NCBI GenBank assembly: GCA_020746105.1
Contig: CM036617.1
Span: 172,884,412-172,948,411, forward strand
Length of the DNA: 64,000 nucleotides
Reading direction: 5' to 3'
Origin: Trogon surrucura
Taxonomy: Eukaryota; Chordata; Aves; Trogoniformes; Trogonidae
Position numbers and translations under genes: made by a program. Below are positions 13,514 through 26,053 of the stretch, one piece after another. The stretch's first letter is position 1. Each line of letters opens with the position of its first letter. The notes below the pieces were generated by a model. That model made no database searches and was not told where the DNA came from. It was given only the letters and a program-made list of their open reading frames with translations.

Positions 13514-13688
13514 TCATAGAATCATAGAATGGCCTATGCTGGAAGGGACCTCAGAGATCATTTTAATCCAACCTCCCGGCAGGGACACCTCTCAACTAGA
13601 TCAGGCAACACATGAGGACCGAACGGGAATCGAACCAGTGACCTTTGGCGTTTCAGCACCACACTCAACCAAGTGAGCTAAACCGGTC
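13514..13688 (-). mobile_element. SINE: tRNA-Ile-derived head plus CR1 3' tail (TguSINE1-like)
   Basis: Read on the minus strand, this 175-bp element starts with a 73-bp tRNA-like unit and continues directly into a CR1 3' end. The CR1 part (13514-13615) has the 'gatctagttgagaggtgtccctgcc' type stretch, then ggttgga, a 'gaggtcccttcc' block and a terminal 'attctatgattctatga'. A non-LTR LINE recognises the 3' end of its template, so such a tail is expected to let the CR1 machinery mobilise the transcript. The head carries an internal Pol III promoter. I recall a passerine SINE family (TguSINE1 of zebra finch) with exactly this tRNA-Ile plus CR1 structure, and this copy is most likely a member. 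The alternative, a CR1 tip beside an unrelated tRNA pseudogene, is unlikely because the junction is seamless and both parts share one orientation. Target-site duplications are not convincing. Confidence 0.8.
13616..13688 (-). pseudogene. tRNA-Ile-like head of the SINE, with intact A and B boxes
   Basis: The minus strand begins GACCGGTTTAGCTCACTTGG, has an anticodon-stem region TGGTG...CGCCA, and ends in GGTTCGATTCC followed by an acceptor 3' strand. Acceptor-stem pairing is largely kept (GACCGG with TTCGGTC). The A box (TAGCTCACTTGG) and B box (GGTTCGATTCC) fit the Pol III consensus, and the B box is perfect. The body most resembles tRNA-Ile(AAT). The anticodon loop is only six bases (CTGAAA) and the D-loop has lost a base, so it cannot work as a tRNA. 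Confidence 0.8.
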
Positions 13689-16600
13689 TTGTAGAACAAG
13701 GATCTCAGATTTCGAATAATAAAGGCATGTATTAGGGGAACCTGACACTTCTTTCACACAGTAGTGAGACAACAGGAATAAAAGGAAGTTCCTTTAGTTA
13801 AATTATGTGATTTGTGAAAATATTATTTCCCATGTTTAACTGGTCTCCAGTGGGATAAGGCACAAACTTTTGGGTCTTTTCTCTCCTTTATTTTATTGAT
13901 TACAGTGTTATTGCACTGAATGAATCAGAAACTATCCTGAGTTAGCATTATACTAGCTGATTCAGGTACAGGTGGCAGAGAAAATGTTAGGTTCAATGGG
14001 AGATTAACAGCTGAAAAAATGAAGTAAATAACTGAAAGTTTTGTTCCTGCTGAGACCCATACTGCTGCCATCTCAATGATCACAGGTTGTATAGATTAAA
14101 ATTGCCTTTGCTATATTTGTACTTTATACACAGAACAGCATAAAAGAGTATAGGTGAGTGCTGTTTAGAACTACATTCTGGGTCAAGGAAATATAAAATC
14201 ATTCTTTTAACAGAATACAATATCACCATATGTTCAGAGCTAAGATAATGTAGGCCATTACGAAGTTTTTATCCCTTGTCAAGTCAAGAATGGGAAATTG
14301 TAATAGATTTTTTTTTCAGAGCTGATTTTATAACCTATCCCATTAAATGGCATTATATTCACATGACCTGACTTTACATAACAGAGTTATCATAGCACAA
14401 CTGACTGAACACAGAATCTGCATTCTGCAGTGGCAGTGTTTAGACCAACTCATTACTAACTACTTTGTGCAGATTTTATGTCTATCTGTTCCAATGAAAT
14501 TAAATATATTCTTCTTTCCTTTTAAAACACATTTAAAGGATCTGATTTTTTAGTTTGTATATGTTATGCACCAAAGTGGCCTTTTGATTAAGATCATGCT
14601 GTAACTATGGCCTAGAATATTTTTATAATCCTATTTTCAGCTGTTTTTTTTTAGCAAATAAGGTCTTTGAATTCATCTGTCGGTACCACCTAATAACTGC
14701 CTAATTAGTTGCCAAGTTGCAACAAGATATGACAAAAAGTAAAGGTCTCAAAGATATCATGTTCCTGTATATTCTGTAAAGAATGATGGACAGAAAGGAG
14801 AGAGGGACCCAGATTGGTACCAGCGAGGCTTAGGGCTTGACTTGCATTTCTGAAGTGCCCATCAGCTTTACATCACTAGACAAGGCAGCCAGTTCATGGG
14901 TAGCTCTCAACCCACCACAGCAAGTGGTACTCTGGCCTAATGTGACAGGGGAAGGACACAGCAAGAAATTGTTATGGTTAGGATATTATTTCTCAGCTAG
15001 TTTTATTTCAAGGACTGCCTAGCCATTTCAAAAGACATCTTCTTGTGCAGGACTGCCAAAGAGTATTTTTTTTTGACTTCTTTTATCACTAAACTAAAAC
15101 TAGTGTCAGCTCTGAATTTTAATTAACTGCTTCTGTTTCCCAAATTTTGTGTGAACATTTGCTTGCACATGGAAGAGTCTTTAGGTATTTTTTCAGGTTT
15201 TGTTATTGGCAGCCTCCTATATTTCTGAGGCTTACTAATGTCCCAAGTATCACCAGCTGTAAAACTGGTTCAGGAGCCCTGGGATGTGGAAGGAGAGGGC
15301 ATATCAGAAAAGAGGCTTGCGGATATGGAGAAAGACTTGAAGAAACTGTGGCACATGGAATATAGAGGATAGGAATACAAATGTGCTTGAATAAGAGATG
15401 AAGATCAGAAAGCACAGACCCATGGAAAAGTAGACTTCTTCCATCCTGATAGATTAACTCCATCTTCTGGCATGATTTTTCATATTGAGGTTCCATTTAG
15501 GGAGGAAAAGATTTTACTACTTTTGTCAAACAATCATCTAATTCATTTATTTTTTCCAGAAAGTTCTCACTAAATTTTGGAGTGGACAGAGATCCATGGA
15601 TGGAGGGTGACATCCCAATGGTGTCAGTCGCAGAATGACTGTTGATGCCCATGGGAGATGCATTAGATCAACCTTGTATCCTTCTCCCATGCTTACTGTT
15701 TTTAGGGTTTTCCTGGTCAAAAACACTTGTCACTCTGTATAACTTTATTCTGTTAATATAGTAAATACATGTGCCTATTTAAAACTAAGGTAAGTATAAA
15801 AGCGATCTTCCCATCCTAGGTTTTTTTAGGCAATGCCAAGCTTAAGATTTCATTCTGAGTGTCTAAATAGTAGGTTGGACAGTACATGCCAGTAAGTCCT
15901 TATCACTGAAGCATAACATTATTAATATGTGCTGAACAAGTATCAGACAGAGAACTCTCTCTCCCCAGCCAGAGAGCATGAGAGTCCTTCCAGAGAGAAA
16001 ACAGTTTAGCAAATGCCCTTACTGAACATGAAAGAATACTGGGGTGAAATAGAGTCTGTGCTGTGGAGCCAGTGGGACAGGGACTGACTCCCACTGAGAC
16101 ATTTTGGTGCAAATCAAGACTAGATCTACTGTTTGCCTCATACCAATAGCCACTTGGATCAAGTCAAATGCTTTTGCTTCTCATAGTTGGTCTTGGATTA
16201 ATATTCAGTGTCAACAATAACTTCACCTAAAGCCTTGGAAAGAGCAGGTCAGTCAAAGGATTGCATTCATGTGCATCAGAAGCATTTCTCCCCATTGCTT
16301 AAAGAGCCTTACTAGACAACAAATTGAATAAATAAAAAAAAATAAATAAAATAAAGAAGGGCATTGTAAGAACTGGTCAGGTCATTTGATGCTGCATGCT
16401 ACAGTTTCTTTCTTTTCTGGCCATGTGTGAATAATCTTGTGATTTTGGAGTTAAGATAGCACAAGTTGTCTAACAAAGGTACAGTTGCTCATGAATAATT
16501 TGGATTTCAATGTGTATGTGAAGAAAGTGGCTCAACACAAGGCTTTTTGTATTAAGGCCATCTGTGACTCACAATGTCATCATGCGTGATGTGGGGTCAT

Positions 16601-19600
16601 TATGTGAAAGCAGTAGTGCATGAAGGGCTATGGAAATGGCGTATGAAAAGCCACTTCAGGATGCCATGCACAGTTCCTGGAACAGTGATGTGCTGGTGCT
16701 GAAATCAGTTGTCTTTTCCATATTTAATACAGCTGTACATGAGGTTTTGGTGCACTGAAATGACGTTATTAGCACGAGTTTTTTACTTGGGTGTGAGAAA
16801 GACGTGAGTCACACAGCTTCTCCGAAAGAGAGCAGATGAAATGTTGATAGCACACTAATGTGTATTCTGTGTATGTGGTAAGTATTTGAGAAAAAAATGT
16901 TGCTTTGAGGTATGGTAGAATTCCCTTAAGAATTATGTCATGTAGTTTTTTCTTATCTGTGTCTGCCCCATCAGTTTTTTGTAGATGAATTCTAGAGTCC
17001 ATTGAAATCACATATAAAACTCATTGATTTCAGCAGCTACAAATTTTATTCTGTGCATTCCCAGGCATTGTAAAGAGGAGATATAAACACATTTGAAACC
17101 TGAAATAGATTTTCTACACAAAAAGAATAATTTACATATAAATAAACATTGTATTTTTCTCCCATAGTCTTTTACACATGAATTTGAAGAACTCTGCAAG
17201 TCTGCATAAATATATTCATGAAAGTTTGACTGCAGATTATATAAAGATTCCTCCATTTTGACATAAATCAAATTAATCTTCTTTGAATCTTCACTGGAAC
17301 GATGATGCTAGGCTAAATAAATCTCTTTGAATTCTCATTAACTGTTAGTACAGCTGATTCTTTGACTGGTTCATTAGCATGTTTGGTGGCATATGCTCAA
17401 AAAGAGGAAAAAAAAAAAAAGAACCCTACAATTTAATGCAAAATAGAACAAAGCTGTAGATTTCAGCCTTTGTCTTGTACACACTGTAAGGTACATGGAG
17501 CAATGATCTAACTTAAGCATTGCATGAGGTTCTTCTGAATTACCATTCAAATTGTTTCCTAACTTTGACAAAGTATAAATTAATTACTCAGCTGCATGTA
17601 GATTTTCCCTTGTCAAACTGAGTTAAAGCTATAGAGTAAAAAGAAGTGTTAAAATATCCACAGTATAACATTAACAAATAGATATCAGGAAGCAAATGTT
17701 ATTTTGTGTTAGCAAAACATGATATTTCAGCTTTAATGATTCTTAGAAAGAAAAGTCATGTCTTTATCCCATGAACATCTCAGTGGGAGAATTTTACATT
17801 ACAACTTTGAAGAATGGGAAATTCTTATCCAGTTCCCTGTCAGTCACACAGATATGCTAAAGTTATCTATTATAGAAAATACATAAAACGGACAAAAATA
17901 GTACTGTATTTAACAATCAGTTATACACTGTGAAGCGATATAAATTGGATGAAATGCCATTGCATTTAGTAGAACTCAGAAGAAAGAAATGTACAACATC
18001 TCAAAGGAAAGGGAGCAATCAGCGGCAATTTTCCAGGTTATGTGTCAGTAACATCAGAGCTGCACAAAGCTTTTTGCATTCCATTTCCATGATCTAATAT
18101 TGCTTCATGGAAAAATTTCAGTTCCTTGGCTTGTGGCAAAGGTGGGTGGGATTTCCAAGAGATCTCCATTTACATATAGACCCTACACGGCCGGACTGAG
18201 TAGCCGTGACTAAATGTGATGGGATGCACCACATCAAGCAAAGCCACAGGCGTCAAACTGCCTGACTAGTCTTTTAGGAGAACAGGATACTGTATTATTT
18301 AATCTATCATTAATATTTTCCACGCTAAGCATAATGCCTGCTGTCATGTTTCTTGACTTTCACAAGGTAATCCAAGTTGCTGTTTCTTATTACATAACTA
18401 TACTGCGATGCCATCCTAGAGGTTGCTTCGGGATGTCTCTTACAGTTTTCCATTATTCATGTAACATCCCAGAAAAACACTCCAAATACATGTATAGATG
18501 TAGGGAAAACCTAAGATTTGTTGACTCTTCCCAGCCCAAACAGAGGAAAAGTGTTCCTAGCAGGTATATCTTCATTGTAAATCCATATGGCAGATAAACT
18601 TGTGTTATTCCTGTTAATAGCATCATGCAAAACAGCTACTGCTTTGTGTTATTTGCCTTTTGTGATAACCAAAAGTCTCCTTGTCCTCTCAGTTCACGGA
18701 GCGATACCCGGAGCAATTTTTTACAGGGATGGTGTCCAGCTCCCTTTCTTTCTGCGTGCCCACGCTCTTGCCCAGCTCCCTCTGTCCACTCAGATCAGTG
18801 CTTATGCTCCAAATACTTTTCATTCTAGCTACATTATTAGCTGAGATGAAAAGCCTAAAATAAGGGGATAAAAGCTTTATTTCATGGACTTTTCCAATCC
18901 CAATGCATTCTGAAAGTTGTCCATAGAGGAGCTGACTTTCTTTTTCTCTTTCCTTTTTATCATTACCTCAGGGAGAAGTGAGGAACAGCAGCCGCATCGA
19001 AGGGAAGTGTGAGTAGTGTATCAAGACCTCTGGAAACAGAAAGGAAGCAGTAGATCATTTCAGCAAGAGCAGTATGTCTTGGCGACGTTCCTTGACACCA
19101 CCCCCGCTATCCCAGCCTCCGCTGCCCCTCCCACACTCACACATCGAAAAAGCAGATGGAAAATATTCTGCCAGAAGACATTGAAATACAGTGTTAGAAA
19201 GTTACTCTCTTAAGGCTGGAGAAAGTGATGGAGAACTCTGGCAGGCAAATTAAATTATTCATAGTCAGTGGCATTTTGGAAGGAAAAGCGGGAAGGGAAT
19301 AGGAGACTGAAAGAAGTTATAGGGATTGTACAAGAACCATCTGGAACACTGGAAACAAATGTGCTTCAGCTCGCTGCACTTCCGAGAGAGGTCTATGTAG
19401 CTAATACTCGGTTAAGGAGGCATTACCAGTCTTCCCAGTTTATGTTCAAGGATGACATACCTTTATGCTGCCATGACATTATGGTTAGAACACAGCCAAC
19501 ACTCCAAAATTTGGCTCCCCTCAATGGATTTTACTCTCTCTAACGGCACTGAGCAATGACACTCAGATCCTGAAGTCACTGTAAGTTACTTGTATGCTGT

Positions 19601-22600
19601 GTCGGTTTGTACACTTACTAGTCTCATTTGGAATTTAAAGGTGTGACACGGAAAAGAGATACTGATTGGTGTCATTCTCAGTGTTTCAGTGATGAAACTT
19701 TTCTTAAAAACTTATTTTTCCGCATTTCGTGTTTCCTCATGTCTCCAAAAGACTGTGGGGCCTGTTCTCACAAGAATTGAGCTACTCTGCATTCAAAATA
19801 AAAGGTGAGTTTTCTTGATATGACTCACTAAGAAAACTGCATTACATATCCAGTTCTACTCTTGCATAGAGAGAAGGGAGAAGAGGAAAAAACAACCATG
19901 TGTGAGAGAGAACAGACACTGCAATCAATGTTTTTATGAACATGTTGAGATACCATGGTGATGAGCACAGGAGGTCAACCTGGAAAGGATCTTTTCCTTT
20001 CAGTCATTTCTTCTGAGTTTTAGGCATATAATGTTGGCAAATATCTATTGCATTTTCCATTGACAGATATACAATAGATATATCTCACCCCGTATGGCTT
20101 TGTATCAAAGATAATAGAAATCAGACAGAATTTACCCACTTAAATATACAGATGTGCATAGTACATACTTGGATACATGTGGACAGATAGTAAAAAGATA
20201 AATTTGGTGAAAGCATGTCTTTTTTTTCTCTTTCATCATCAGCATTCTGCATTTAACTCCAATAACAATGATCTTCCAGAATTACATCAAGATAGCACTG
20301 TATTTTGATTTGAATACATACAAAATCAACTCGATACCAAGGTCTTCAGAAACATTTGCAAGCATTTTCTCCTCTCTGTTCCCCAAAACAGTACGCTACA
20401 GCCTGCTACGGGTTCTTTACTTTCTTCTCAAATCTATGTAAAGGAAGAAGCTGACATACGTTGCAGAAATATTCAAGGTATTGTAATTTTCCCATCCTGA
20501 CAATCTCATATTACAGGAAACCTGCTTTTATTTTTTGTTGGAATTTGCAAATAAACAACACCTGTCACAGCAATATAATGACCTGAAGGAATTGTTACAC
20601 AATTAATTTTTCAAGTTTTATTGTAGAAATCAGTGAAGTGCTTCAGTATCCGGTGGCATATTAGTCTAATGCTGTTTTCATCATGCAGATAATTTAGGCC
20701 AGAGATCATGACTTTTGTTACAAATCACTTAGTAAATTTGCGATACAAATGGAAAAATTATAAGGAAAACAATAATCAACACGAAGCACCAGAAAAGATA
20801 AATAGTTACCAGTGGGAATGTATGGCATGTGTGCCAGTGTGTAGATAAACACCAAGTAGATTTCTTGTTTAAACCTTTTTTAAAAAAATATTTTGCCTGA
20901 GGGACACTGACTTTCTGTCAAGACTAATTGTAATGAACGTATGTGGCATAACTGTGTTTGCTACTTGGGGCACCTCTTCCACAGGAAAGTAGTTGAAATT
21001 GTCATACCAAAATGGTGTTGCATTAAAACAAATATTGGATAGTATTTTCACTGTGAGTTTGCACAAATATTTGCCAAAAGAATTCTGAGCAGAATCTCTA
21101 AAAAAAAAACACCTAACACCTAATTATTCCACAAGAGCAGGGTTTTTAAAATATACATTTCCTTTTCTTAATCCTAAAAGATAGGTTTTTGTGATGGGAA
21201 AAAAACCACAATGTTTAACACTCAAAAATAATGAAGGACCACAAGGATTTCAAGTAATGAATTTCTGATGCGAATGCAGTCAGAAACTAATATGGACCTA
21301 GACTTCCTAATAATCTATTTTATTGAGTACTTGGGAAATCAAAATTAAGCTTTTCTTAATTCCAAAATATGAAATGCTTTTCTGTCTACTCTACTAAAGC
21401 AATTTTAGCACTCACACATGTAAGTAGACATATGTGGCACGCAAACCCTGTTTACAGATTGAATTAAAGTTAATATTGTTTGACTGGCAGTATATATTTG
21501 TAAACCCTATTAATTCTTAATCTGTGTGCACGTGTAGTGTCCTCACTGGCAACCCACGCTTGGGACCTTCAACGCAGTCTGCCCGTCGTATCTCTGTGCC
21601 AGGGCACGGCTGTCATTCACTGCTGCAGAGAACATTGCAGAGTCAATCTTTCAACATGCTAATTTTATTCTTTTGCCCTCAAAATATAATTTTCAGCTAA
21701 ATAATATAAGTTGCTTACTATGTTTGCAGTAGTATTATCTCGCATAGGGGTAAACAGAAACTTGGGGGTAGATTGCCTAGTTGGATTTCTTCCATCGAAG
21801 TTAAAAATGTCATTAAAAAGGGCAAAGCTGGGGTTCTGCTCTCTGCTTGCCAAATCGAGCTCTTTGCCAAATCTTCTCCAGGTGGAATAAGAAGAGGAAA
21901 TCCAGCCAGGGTGTGACAGAGGGATGGGCCAACAAGGAAAGGACCCTGGAAGTTGATGGTCAAGACAAACGAAAACAGAAAAATCTGGCAAAGGTTGAAG
22001 GAAAAAGCTTGCTTGGGGAAAAAAAAAAAACAGGCTAAACAGATGGTCCACACACTTAGGATGTCCACGGCAGGTGCTTGTAGTAGAGGCTGAGTGAGCA
22101 TCTGTGTGAGCACCTCTTCTCATCTGTCTCCAAGCAGTCTCATATCCATAAGGCATGGGGTGGAACCTCACAGGGCAGAGCAGCTTTGTGTCCTACGTCC
22201 AGTGTAGCTCTGTCAGAGAAGCCTCAGGGGAAAGATCAGCATCTCTGATGGATTATGCTGCCAAGAGAACAATTCTAGAGCTGCCCTGGCAACCCTCATT
22301 TTGATGATAGCAGGTGTGCTAGAGTGGAGCTCAGAAGAAGGACATGGGAGTGTGCAGGTCAAGCTCGTCTGGATGCCACTGTGCCTTGCAGGAGTGGAAT
22401 GTGGGAGAGAAGTGTTTTCAAGTTTTAATCAGGAGGATTGATCCCTCTCTAATCCAAACGTTCCTTCTGCAGAATGAGCTGGCAGGCAAGAAAGCTGAGA
22501 CCACAGTAGGATCTGATAGTCAATGCAGAACTGTGTTACAACTGCTTCTTTTGGTAAAGGTTTTGTTCTGGAATTTGGATGAAGCTGCAGTTTAGTGCCT

Positions 22601-23060
22601 TCAGCATAAATTAGGCTTTTCCAGATTGAGCACACAGGGTGAAGCTGGTAGGGATTTTTTTTGTCATTAAAGTGAGCGGGGCTCAGCAGCTTCATGATGA
22701 GGGACTATAAATCTTCTCTTGCCAGAATCAGATGAAAATAATCATACAGAAGCAATGCTGAAGGAGAAGGCAAGGACCCTGAGTCCCAGAATACCATTAC
22801 AAGAATGTATCTCAAACTACTATAGTCATGTGTAGTTCTGAGATTAATAAAGGCACAAAACTCAAAATATGATCTCTCAGTTTTCAGTGTCAATGCATAG
22901 GGTTTGAAGTAGTTTATTTGCTAAAAAAAAACAACCATGGAGATAAATCTTTATATATTTATTCCTAAGTGTAATGAAGAAATTTGAGTTCTTATCTTGA
23001 GTTTGATTAAGCACTCCTGCCTAAGCTCAGCAGTGCTAAACGCCCTCTGTAGATAAAACT
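13689..23060. other. Long stretch with nothing recognised
   Basis: 9.4 kb without a repeat or coding exon I can identify. The longest frame is 168 codons on the minus strand (21665-22171), overlapped by a second minus frame (21718-22113) and a plus frame (21847-22038). None shows a domain, so I read it as an AT-poorer patch that lacks stops. A short 6-bp-stem palindrome (cacggc/gccgtg) lies at about 18186-18208. The low density of recognisable repeats means the interval could be old unique sequence or hold conserved noncoding elements, which cannot be judged from one genome. Confidence 0.45.
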
Positions 23061-23440
23061 CAGAATCACAAAATAATTCAGGCTGGAGAGATCACCTGGA
23101 AATCTCTAATACAGCATCGTGCTCAGAGAAGGGTCAGTTCTGATGTCACACCAGGTTGCTCAGGGCTTCATTCAGCTGGGTCTTGAAATTTCCAGTGTGA
23201 GTGCAGAGCCTCTCTGGGCCCCTGTCCCACTGCTTCACTGTCCTCCTAGGGAAACAGCTTCTCCTTACATCAAGCGTGAAGCTCTTCTGTTTCAGTTTAT
23301 GCCTGTTTGCCTCCTGCCTTGCAACACTGTGAAGAGCCTGGCTTCATCTTCTTGATGACCTCCTCAAAAGGCTCTGGGGGGGATACTTTTCTCCAGGGTA
23401 ATTGAGCCCAAACCCATCAGTCTCTCCTTTGTTTTTGAAC
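23061..23440 (-). mobile_element. Old CR1 LINE 3'-end fragment
   Basis: The plus strand starts 'cagaatcacaaaataattcaggctgga' and passes through 'agatcacctggaaatctctaatacagc', 'caccaggttgctcagggcttcattcagctgggtcttga', a 'cctctctgggcccctgtcccactgcttcactgtcctcc' block and 'gcttctccttacatc'. This is the normal order of a CR1 3' end read in reverse, up to the 'catcagtctctcctttgtttttga' part. No usable open frame is left. The copy is about 380 bp and diverged, intermediate in age between the relics at 44704 and 55990 and the fresh copies at 35575 and 38811. The 5' limit is approximate. Confidence 0.85.
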
Positions 23441-25945
23441 ATATTTCCTCTGAGTAGGCTAATATTTCTGAAACTTCTGTGCCATGGAAAATGGGGTTGG
23501 AATTGACCAGTGGTGCTCAGAAGTCATTAAAGGGAACTGATGAACAAACCTTCAGATGAACAGAATGGGACAGATCCTTTTAGAAACCTAGCTTGCAATT
23601 AAAAGAGAGAATATAAAGGAACGTCTCTGGCTAACACTGCAAGGCTATTCAAAATGAATGAATCGGATCAGATCTGAAGCTTCTAAAAATTCTGGGCAGT
23701 GCTTAAGCAGCACTGTGCAGAGAGAAATAAAGCAAAACAGCACATCAAAATATAGCTATGGGAATATAATCTGCACAACCCTGAAGCAGTCATTTTGATA
23801 AAAGTTCAACTAAAAGAGTTTTCATGGAAGCTAACTTTAGCCTAGTGAGTCTAATCACCTCTGCAGTCACTGGAGAGAAACGAGATCCCATAATGGCCCT
23901 GCATGCTTCACTGCCTCTGCCCTGGCTGTAGAGGCAGTCTGGTGACATGAGCCTGAACAAGCTAACTCAGTCTTTGTGAATGCCCCACTAAAAAAATGCC
24001 TGGCCACACAGTTATGAAGTTAGGTAAGCTGCATCCACTAACAGCAGATTTTCCTGGCAGCCCAGTGGGCTGAAAGCCATCGACAGCAGGAGATTTAATT
24101 CTAGCAGAACATTTCCCTACATAAGTGTCGAGTTCGGATGGCTGCAACTGCCCCATTTCTTTTTCCCATCTCAAACATATGTGAGGTGGATTGCGGGTAG
24201 GGGAAGCTGTATTGCAGGTATCTCCTCCCACAAGCAGCTATTTGAAGATTGTGAAGAGAGCGCAGGCACCGCTTTGAGATGGCAGAGAAAGAGAGCAGAA
24301 AGCAGATTACCCAAACCTGGTATATCACAGAGCAGGCAAACGAGGCAATGTCCAGGTACCATCTGAGAAATCCCTGGCTCCTTGTCAGATACGGTCTTTT
24401 TTCATGGTACTTCAACTTCATATACAAGCTCTGACAGTGCAGGCAAAGCAACTTGATGTCAAATAAAAACTAAATGGACTCGCAGCAGCACCAGCAGCAG
24501 GTCTTTCATAAGTGTCAGCGTACAAACCCTACTTTAATGAGTTCAGACATGCCTTGGCTTTGCTACACCAATATTGACTGAGCCTCTCTTTTAATTAAAT
24601 AAATGAAATATACAGAGAGAATTAGCTTCATGTAAACCCTTGAACAAACACAAAAAAAATCCTCCTACCCCAGACCCCGTAATCATTCTGATAAACTGGC
24701 TACTCCTTTCTTATAAAATAGACAGAGCGTGCAAACAGTGCACAGTGATTCTTTATTTAATAGCAAAATATTTCATGTGCCACCTTTGCTTCAAAACCAA
24801 TAACACAGTACAGTCAATCTTATTCACAGGCTTTGATATTTAGTTACATTTTCCTAGCTGGATTTGAAAGACCTGGGTGTATTCACAGGTAGGAAGGAAG
24901 GTGCGTACGGAAGAGATTAGGCAAATGATTTATTTTTTTTCCTTGGAAAGGAATATTAGGTTTCACGAGTGCTAATACGCTTGTATACATTTGAGCATGA
25001 GTTGAGCATAGATTTGATTCAGATGCCATCCTGTTCTTTAAATGTTTCCTTTCTGATGGGTCACTTGTAACTGTTTATATGCCCAAAACACTCTTCTGCA
25101 ATTTGCCTGTTTTCCTTTCAAGTGCAGCTTAGGGCATATTCGGATTTTTGCACAGCAGTGTTGTTACAGCATCCGTCAGCTGAATCAGTCCATACCCGTG
25201 GAGGTCTTTGCTAGTTCACTTATACACACGGCTCTTCCTGAGTTGCTTAGTTGTGTGACGTCAACTCCCTGGAGGCTAACAATGTCATTATCATTACCAG
25301 ACAAAGACAGTTAGGTAATTTTGTCTGATGGGAGTGCAGATATTGACCTGAACTAATGTATTCTTATTTCCCAGAGAGATGCTGATTGTAGCAATGTGAC
25401 ATAGTAGGGTTTGCTAATATTAATCTAAAGGCTGTGTTCTTTTTTAGCAGAGAAAAGCTTTTACATTCACATTCAATTTCATCACTTGACATGTCTCTAG
25501 TCTACTTGCTAGACTTGAAATTCTTTGGCTGTTTAAAGACAAGTACAAGGTCTTAGACCGTGTGTGCCTGCGAAATATTTTTGGCAACCTCTAATTTGCA
25601 CATCTTCTGACCCTGCGGAGAAAATTACCAAGCCTATTCAAAAGGCTTTCTTTCTTCAGGACAGCCTAAGAAGAAATACCTTTAGGGAAAGGAGACTCAT
25701 AGCAGTGATCACATCTGATGCGTCTTGTGACAACATGCTACGTGTATCTTACTCTTTTTTTCATTACTGACTGCTGGCAATGCACTTGGAATTAAAAGTC
25801 CTTGCACTAAAGAGATTACAATTTCCACATTTTACTGGAATTTCCTTGAAAAACACATATATGCTGTTCATATAATAGACATTACATAAACAGATTATAG
25901 AAACATGCAAATTTAATCGTCCTTCTGGAACATTCTGTGATTGTT
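23441..25945. other. Noncoding sequence, nothing recognised
   Basis: 2.5 kb with short chance frames only. A brief CAG-type cluster (cagcagcaccagcagcag) is at about 24483-24500. Confidence 0.5.
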
Positions 25946-26053
25946 ATAACAAATATATATAAAAATATATAAATATATAAGTATATAAATATATAAAAAT
26001 GTATAAATATATAAATATAAAAATATGTAAATATATAAATATATAAATATGTA
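25946..26053. repeat. AT-rich low-complexity tract, TATAAATA-type units
   Basis: About 108 bp made almost wholly of irregular ATATAA/ATATAT units with rare G or C interruptions (gtatataaat, aaatgtataaat, aaatatgtaaat). The minus strand stays open and would read as a Tyr/Ile/Phe-rich string, which is a compositional artefact. Such tracts are unstable and easily unwound. Confidence 0.9.

Noticed and set aside
13616..13688. Functional tRNA-Ile gene
   Set aside because: The anticodon loop has six bases and no valid anticodon, the D-loop has lost a base, and the unit is fused to a CR1 tail, so it is a SINE head.
21665..22171. 168-codon minus-strand frame with two further overlapping frames
   Set aside because: Several frames are open at once, which points to a local lack of stop codons rather than to coding. 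No motif was recognised.
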